NCBI RefSeq assembly: GCF_028747805.1
Contig: NZ_CP114887.1
Coordinates: 241,501-305,500 of the forward strand
Direction of reading: 5' to 3'
Length of the DNA: 64,000 nucleotides
Source of the DNA: Solibacillus daqui
Lineage (GTDB): Bacteria; Bacillota; Bacilli; Bacillales_A; Planococcaceae
The notes under the pieces are model-generated. The model was not told the origin of the DNA. It worked only from the letters and a program-made list of their open reading frames with translations, and made no database searches. Positions 59,523-64,000 of the stretch are shown here, piece after piece. Every line of letters begins with the position of its first letter. The stretch's first letter is position 1. The position numbers were made by a program, and so were the translations under genes.

Positions 59523-61199
59523 ATGGGACAATTATTTTTGATAACCGCGATTGGCTCACTAGCAATGACGCTACTATTAGTGCCGTTTTCGAAAAAAATT
59601 CGCAATAAAGAATTATCGACTAAAGTAGTTTCTATTAGTACAGTAATTGTATTTATTGTAAGTTTTATTTCGCTTTTTGTAACTGTTTATATTTCAAAAA
59701 TTGATTTATCGTGGACAATTTTTTTATATTTGTTGCCTGTAGTGGCACTATGCGGTGCAATTATTGCAGTTGGTATAGAACAAAAAGTGAAATCGTTTTT
59801 TGTTTTAGTGGGAATTATCGGCATAGGCTATTTAGTTTCAGCGCCATTTTTAAATGCGGAAGACAAATACAATTCGGCTGAAATGGAAGAACAAACGGAA
59901 ATTGCACCGTTTGATGAAACGAAAACTCCAGCGAGTGTACCACCACAATTTGTGAAAAATAAAATGAAAAAAGCGTTTGGTCAAGTGCCAAATACAAGTT
60001 ATTACGAGTTAGGGAATTTACAAATTCAAAAGGTAAATGGTGCGTATGTTTATATTGCGCCGGTTGAATTTTCTGGTTTCTTTAAATGGTTCAACGGTAA
60101 AACAACACCGGGTTACTTCACGATGAGCGCGACGGATTCTAGTGATAATCCAAAGTTTGTTAAACAAGAGATGAGCTATATTCCGTCAGCATTTTTAAAC
60201 AAAAACTTAGAGCGTCATATGCGTTTACAGTATCCATCATTAATTTTCAATGGTGATCCACAACTTGAAATTGATGAGGGCGGTAAACCTTACTACATCC
60301 GTTCTTATGGTGAATTTATTTCAGCCCGTAACGGTTTTGATGTAAAAGGGGTTGTATTAGTAGATGCTGCGTCAGGTAATACAGAAAAACTTGCATTAGC
60401 AGATGTGCCGGAATTTATTGATGGCGCGGTATCACCAGAAACAGTCAGCCTACAAAATAGTTACTACGGGAATTATGTGCATGGTTTCTGGAATAGCTTA
60501 GTTGGCAAAAAAGATGTAAAAGTTCCAAGTGATGAAGGAACAGAGGCAAATGTAAGCCCAATCTTTATGGAAGACGGCGAAATGTACTATTTCACGGATT
60601 TCACAAGCCCAAAAGAGGGCGTTGATTCGATGCTTGGCTATGCGCTGACAAATGCCCGAACAGGTCAAGCAACATATTATACAGGTAACTTAGAGGAGTC
60701 CTACATGGATTCACAGGGAGCGCTTGATATTATCGAGAAGAAGTTCGTGGAAAAAGAATGGGAAGGCGAAATGCCGATTCTCTATAATTTCTATGGTGAA
60801 GCGAGCTGGTTATCAGCTGTATTAGATGCGAATGGATTCTTACAAAACTATTTCATTGTATCAGCTGCAAATCCTGAAATTTCAGCGTATGGTACGACAC
60901 CAAATGAAGCTTTAAAGCTGTATAAAACAGCGCTTAGCCGCGGTGGCAGTACAGTCGATGGTACGTCAAATGCAGAAGAAGCAAAGGCAACGGTTGAAGT
61001 AGTACGTGTATATAAAGAACGTGTGGGGGATTTCACCATTGTGTCATTTCTAACGAAAACAGGTGAAAACTTCATCGTTAGCTCAGAAGTCTCACCATTT
61101 GCGATTTATTTACAAGAGGGCGATAAAGTAGCAATCACCTACGCAAAAACAGGTGAGGACTTCCAACCTGTAAAAGTATTGCAAATTGAAGGATTATAA
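59523..61199 (+). CDS. Large membrane protein of unknown function (4 TM plus ~450-aa extracytoplasmic domain)
   Basis: A 558-aa protein. Four hydrophobic segments lie at about residues 4-22, 33-57, 62-85 and 88-110, followed by a long domain rich in beta strands and aromatic residues (for example SYYELGNLQIQKVNG, FYGEASWLSAVLDANG). A C-terminal part (about 475-558, VRVYKERVGDFTIVSF...VAITYAKTGEDF) could be a small beta-barrel. No catalytic motif, sortase signal or lipobox was seen. ATG follows AGAGGATG. I recognise no family. It has its own terminator. Confidence 0.7.
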   Translation: MGQLFLITAIGSLAMTLLLVPFSKKIRNKELSTKVVSISTVIVFIVSFISLFVTVYISKIDLSWTIFLYLLPVVALCGAIIAVGIEQKVKSFFVLVGIIGIGYLVSAPFLNAEDKYNSAEMEEQTEIAPFDETKTPASVPPQFVKNKMKKAFGQVPNTSYYELGNLQIQKVNGAYVYIAPVEFSGFFKWFNGKTTPGYFTMSATDSSDNPKFVKQEMSYIPSAFLNKNLERHMRLQYPSLIFNGDPQLEIDEGGKPYYIRSYGEFISARNGFDVKGVVLVDAASGNTEKLALADVPEFIDGAVSPETVSLQNSYYGNYVHGFWNSLVGKKDVKVPSDEGTEANVSPIFMEDGEMYYFTDFTSPKEGVDSMLGYALTNARTGQATYYTGNLEESYMDSQGALDIIEKKFVEKEWEGEMPILYNFYGEASWLSAVLDANGFLQNYFIVSAANPEISAYGTTPNEALKLYKTALSRGGSTVDGTSNAEEAKATVEVVRVYKERVGDFTIVSFLTKTGENFIVSSEVSPFAIYLQEGDKVAITYAKTGEDFQPVKVLQIEGL

Positions 61200-61200
61200 C

Positions 61201-61236
61201 AAAAAGGAGAACGCAATTTTAGCGTTCTCCTTTTAT
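61201..61236. terminator. Bidirectional terminator between convergent genes
   Basis: Perfect stem AAAAGGAGAACGC/GCGTTCTCCTTTT with loop AATTTTA; it overlaps the last codons of the minus-strand 144-aa gene. Confidence 0.9.
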
Positions 61237-61653
61237 TTTTTCAAAATCCATAATATGATCAAGCATTTTCGTGCGACGCATTTCGATATGTTCGTTTGAA
61301 TATAGCGTAATTTTCAGGAACTTTTGACGTTGTTCTTCCAAAATACTACGGGCATTTTTATACAATTCGGCAGGCTCACGATCTAAAATATATTTTAAAT
61401 GGAAGAGTTGCATTAGTGCCACTTCAGGGTCTTCTAAATTGCATACAAATTTGATGTTCCAAACATGTGTATGTGAAATATATTGATTCACATAACCAGT
61501 TGCTGCTTCGTATTTGATTTCGTCGATGTGTGGTGCGAGCTGCTGGTGGACGTCTTTTAGTGCTGTATTAATATCGACAATTTGTAAGGATAGCTTGCGT
61601 ACAGATTTTAAATGCTGACGCTCCATTGATTTCGCTACAAAACTTGAATTCAT
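61219..61653 (-). CDS. Hypothetical protein, paralogue A of a tandem pair
   Basis: A 144-aa soluble, helix-rich protein. The stretch APHIDEIKYEAATGYVNQYI, then SHTHVWNIKF and EDPEVALMQLFHLKYILDRE, is shared at high identity with the neighbouring 142-aa protein. Start ATG 61653 follows GGGAGG at 8 bases. No domain is recognised. The many His (HID, SHTH, LFHLK) could bind metal, but this is speculative. Confidence 0.65.
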   Translation of the reverse strand: MNSSFVAKSMERQHLKSVRKLSLQIVDINTALKDVHQQLAPHIDEIKYEAATGYVNQYISHTHVWNIKFVCNLEDPEVALMQLFHLKYILDREPAELYKNARSILEEQRQKFLKITLYSNEHIEMRRTKMLDHIMDFEKIKGER

Positions 61654-61846
61654 TTGAAATCCTCCCGTCAGTTTGTAAGAATATTGTATCAATAAAAAGA
61701 GAAAAAGTTTTAGGTACAATAGATTGAATTATTTACTTAAATTTCATATTTTCTATAAGGCGCTATATAAAAAGAACGATAGAAACCCTTTTATTAGAAT
61801 AATTTAACTTGCATCAGCAAATTCTTTTTGTACCAAAAACGAAGCG

Positions 61847-62275
61847 TCAGGTACACAAGTCCTCTACTTTTGGTTCAAAGTTATGAATGTAGTCGAGCAT
61901 TTTTACTTCTCGTAATTTTAGCTGCTCATCAGAGTAAAGTGTAATACGACGAAACTTATGAGTTAACTCCTCTAAATTAGAGCGGATTGATTGATGTAGG
62001 TGAGCAGGCTCGGAAGCTAAAATGAATTTCAAATGGAAGAGTTGCATTAGGGCTACTTCAGGATTTTCTAGATTATTAGCAAATTTCAGATCCCAAATAT
62101 GTGTATGCGAGATATATTGGTTTGCATAGGATGTGATGGCTTCGTATCTCGTCTCATCAATATGTGGTGCGATATGATCGTGCAGTACTTTTAAATTTTC
62201 ATTAAGAGTAGCGATTTGTAAAGGATATCTGCGGATAGTTTTTAAATGTGATTTTGATGTAATACTGATGCCCAT
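61847..62275 (-). CDS. Hypothetical protein, paralogue B of a tandem pair
   Basis: A 142-aa homologue of the preceding gene: APHIDETRYEAITSYANQYI, SHTHIWDLKF and ENPEVALMQLFHLKFILASE align without gaps to paralogue A, and both end with a KMLDxIxxFE segment. AAGGGAG precedes the ATG. The two genes are separated by ~190 bases without an obvious terminator, indicating an old tandem duplication with divergence. Function is unknown. Confidence 0.65.
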   Translation of the reverse strand: MGISITSKSHLKTIRRYPLQIATLNENLKVLHDHIAPHIDETRYEAITSYANQYISHTHIWDLKFANNLENPEVALMQLFHLKFILASEPAHLHQSIRSNLEELTHKFRRITLYSDEQLKLREVKMLDYIHNFEPKVEDLCT

Positions 62276-62446
62276 TATAAATCACTCCCTTATTATTATA
62301 TGAAAGATGCTTCGTGTAATAGATAGATTGTTATATATAATGTTGGATGCATTATGTATATAAATAACTATGATTTTTGGTTCTATTGTAATGTTGCTAT
62401 TATATGCATTTATTAAAATAGAATCAATCCTTTAAGAAATAAAAAA

Positions 62447-62480
62447 AGATACACCGTTTCATGTTGAAAGGGTGTACCCA
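62447..62480 (-). terminator. Terminator of the nitroreductase gene
   Basis: GGTACACC pairs with GGTGTATC (one G-U, ends open) with a long loop, followed on the minus strand by TTTTTTT. Confidence 0.7.
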
Positions 62481-62487
62481 AAAAATA

Positions 62488-63222
62488 TTATTTCCAAGTG
62501 AAGCCTTTTGACGCTAAGAATTCTTTAATGAATGGGCGTTTTTGATCAATTAAGAAATCAGCCATTTGTTTTGTCCATGTTGCCATTTTTTGATTTGATG
62601 AACGACTTGCATAGTAGTTTTCCATCGTTGCATCGTATTCAGCAAGTAGTGTGTCGTATTTTTCAACGTCATAGCTATTTTCGTGAAGTACAGCATCTAC
62701 TGGTAAACGTGGTTTTGTTTCGTTACGTTTTGTTGGCGTACCAATCGTCATTGCAAATAGAGGGAAAACATATTCTGGTAAGTTGAATAGCTCGCTAATT
62801 TCTTTTGGGTTTGTACGTGCACCCCCGATGTAGCAAATGCCGTAGCCTAATGCTTCAGCTGCCACAACAAAGTTTTGCGCGAATAATGATACGTCCGCAA
62901 CCCCAACAAGTACGTTTTCAGCAGAATCTGCTACGATGTCGACACCGTGCATTTTACCTGCAACTTGCAAGCGTTTAAAGTCTACGCAAAATAGGAACGA
63001 TGCACCAGCTGTTCCGAATTGAAATTCATTTTTTGATAGTTCGCCGAGTTTTTTCTTTTTGTCTTCGTCTGTTACCCAAATGACGCTATATGCTTGAACA
63101 AAGTGTGAGCTTGCTGCCATTTGAGCTGTTTCGATTAAATCGATAACGGTTTCCTTTGAAATTTGCTCGCCTGTATATTTACGAACAGATGAGTGACTGC
63201 GTAATAATTCTCTAGTTTCCAC
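62488..63222 (-). CDS. NADPH-dependent nitroreductase/flavin reductase, NfsA/NfrA1-like
   Basis: A 244-aa flavoprotein that uses FMN to reduce nitro compounds, quinones or flavins. LLRSHSSVRKYTGEQISKET at the N-terminus is the FMN-phosphate-binding start, and ALGYGICYIGGARTNPKEIS near residue 135 is the NfsA-type segment; LFAMTIGTPTKRNETKPRLP follows. The start is GTG 63222 with AAGGGAG 8 bases upstream; the longer TTG/ATG forms extend past that site. Monocistronic. Confidence 0.9.
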   Translation of the reverse strand: METRELLRSHSSVRKYTGEQISKETVIDLIETAQMAASSHFVQAYSVIWVTDEDKKKKLGELSKNEFQFGTAGASFLFCVDFKRLQVAGKMHGVDIVADSAENVLVGVADVSLFAQNFVVAAEALGYGICYIGGARTNPKEISELFNLPEYVFPLFAMTIGTPTKRNETKPRLPVDAVLHENSYDVEKYDTLLAEYDATMENYYASRSSNQKMATWTKQMADFLIDQKRPFIKEFLASKGFTWK

Positions 63223-63315
63223 GTGAACATCTCCCTTGTATGTAATATTAGAAAGATACATTATGCATGATATTGGCGCATGAATGTTGTTCTTTCGTAT
63301 GTCGCTAATACGACA

Positions 63316-63346
63316 AAAAGCTTAAAGGAATTTTCCTTTAAGCCTA
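63316..63346 (-). terminator. Terminator of the anion transporter gene
   Basis: Perfect stem GCTTAAAGGA/TCCTTTAAGC with loop AAAT, followed on the minus strand by TTTTTG. Confidence 0.85.
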
Positions 63347-63374
63347 TTTTAGTCAATTTTAAGGTTGAAGTCGA

Positions 63375-64000
63375 TTACAACAACCCGATCCATTTCCAGT
63401 AAGTCGCACTGAAAATTAAAATTAAGATGAAGCCGAAAATTGTTAACGGAAGCCCTGATTTTAAGAAATCCTTCGTTGTAAACGTCCCTGTACCGTAAGC
63501 CAGCATGTTTTGCGGCGCACTTACTGGTAATAAGAAACCGAAGCAAATAACGAATTGTTGAATAATAACGAAGCCAATTTGGTTTTCAACAGGCATTGGT
63601 AAACTCAATGCTAATGCGATAAATACCGGAATTAACGCAGAAGCTAAACTGGTTGCTGAGGCGAAACCTAAGTGAATAATAATGTTAAACACTGTAACTA
63701 ATGCGATCGTTGCTAAAATTGGCATTGTATCTAAGCCTAGTGAACCGAAAATTGTATCTGACAGCCAAGCAGCACCTTTTGTATTTAATAACGTAGAGCC
63801 TAAAGAAATACCTACTGCGAATACGATTAATGTACCCCAGTCAATGCGGCTAGAGGCTTCCTGCCAGTTGAATACACCTACTTTAGGAGTTAATAAAAAG
63901 GCAATCGCGACAATCGTAATTGTTGTTGTATCGAATGGGTGTAGCTTTCCTTCAGTAGACCAGAAGAATAGTAAAACTAAAGTTGTAATAATTAATGTGA
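63375..64000 (-). CDS. DASS (SLC13-like) anion/dicarboxylate symporter, 5' part outside window
   Basis: The C-terminal ~208 residues of a sodium- or proton-coupled carboxylate carrier. DWGTLIVFAVGISLGSTLLN and, near the end, LLPVSAPQNMLAYGTGTFTT match the paired DASS motifs (the second carries the SNT/SPQN-type Na/anion site). The frame stays open to base 64000, so the start lies outside. At least six hydrophobic segments are visible. Substrates of relatives include succinate, malate, citrate and sulfate; none can be chosen here. Confidence 0.88.
   Translation of the reverse strand, partial: TLIITTLVLLFFWSTEGKLHPFDTTTITIVAIAFLLTPKVGVFNWQEASSRIDWGTLIVFAVGISLGSTLLNTKGAAWLSDTIFGSLGLDTMPILATIALVTVFNIIIHLGFASATSLASALIPVFIALALSLPMPVENQIGFVIIQQFVICFGFLLPVSAPQNMLAYGTGTFTTKDFLKSGLPLTIFGFILILIFSATYWKWIGLL

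Overview
This 64 kb window is ordinary chromosomal DNA from a low-GC Gram-positive bacterium, most likely a Planococcaceae member close to Solibacillus or Lysinibacillus. The grounds are strong AGGAGG-type ribosome binding sites, frequent TTG/GTG starts, Gram-positive riboswitch types (lysine, guanine), a bacterial NO synthase, a ComC-type prepilin peptidase, a YpsA homologue, and an xpt-pbuX operon. The species assignment is inference from gene content and protein style. No rRNA, tRNA, CRISPR array, prophage or intact insertion sequence was seen.

Layout. 1-6 kb: a 5'-truncated formimidoylglutamase-like ureohydrolase, a cytosine-deaminase-like amidohydrolase, a decayed rtcB remnant, NO synthase, a membrane-anchored Mrr-like nuclease and a CynX-type MFS carrier. 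6-12.6 kb: lysine riboswitch with lysP, an HD-domain protein with an unknown partner, guanine riboswitch with xpt-pbuX, prepilin peptidase. 12.6-23 kb: a membrane diguanylate cyclase, fumC, a Fur-box-driven sRNA candidate, ypsA, a Bmr/Blt-type multidrug pump with its MerR regulator and a 19-bp-spacer promoter, and three further membrane proteins. 23.6-26.3 kb: flavin reductase, an enolase-superfamily epimerase and a GNAT protein, then a tiny acidic ORF. 26.7-39 kb: a 1043-aa STAND/TPR/BTAD regulator followed by a Liv-type ABC importer whose genes continue directly into a KAS III-like enzyme, an alpha/beta hydrolase, a FabG-like reductase and an acyl-CoA ligase. This reads as one uptake-and-CoA-metabolism unit for an unidentified carboxylic acid. 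39.4-43.6 kb: an MMPL transporter with an OmpR-type two-component system. 43.8-48.9 kb: fructokinase, a small orphan locus, a decayed ECF sigma/anti-sigma pair, a YfbR-type nucleotidase with a non-canonical start, a motility-associated small protein, a LysM-3D wall protein and SodC. 49.2-54.5 kb: a TAXI-type TRAP transporter (binding protein, DUF1850, fused permease), a 49-aa acidic peptide gene and an AmhX-like M20 hydrolase. 54.7-64 kb: an FhuF-like iron reductase, a second Fur-box-driven sRNA candidate, an efflux protein, pepT, a YhhN protein, a large orphan membrane protein, two tandem paralogues, a nitroreductase and a truncated DASS anion transporter.

The main finding is a pair of unannotated, probably Fur-controlled small RNAs (16001-16157 minus and 56071-56294 plus). 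In each, a promoter with 17-bp spacing overlaps a 7-1-7 Fur box; the RNA presents a C-rich run in a hairpin loop, carries a UCUCC anti-Shine-Dalgarno stretch and ends in an intrinsic terminator. This resembles FsrA/IsrR iron-sparing RNAs, and one lies directly upstream of fumC. The second theme is three families of structured intergenic repeats: R1 (19.6, 31.4 and 47.3 kb), R2 (17.4 and 31.3 kb) and R3 (39, 43.6, 46.8, 54.7, 56.3 and 57.4 kb). They sit at operon junctions and 3' ends.
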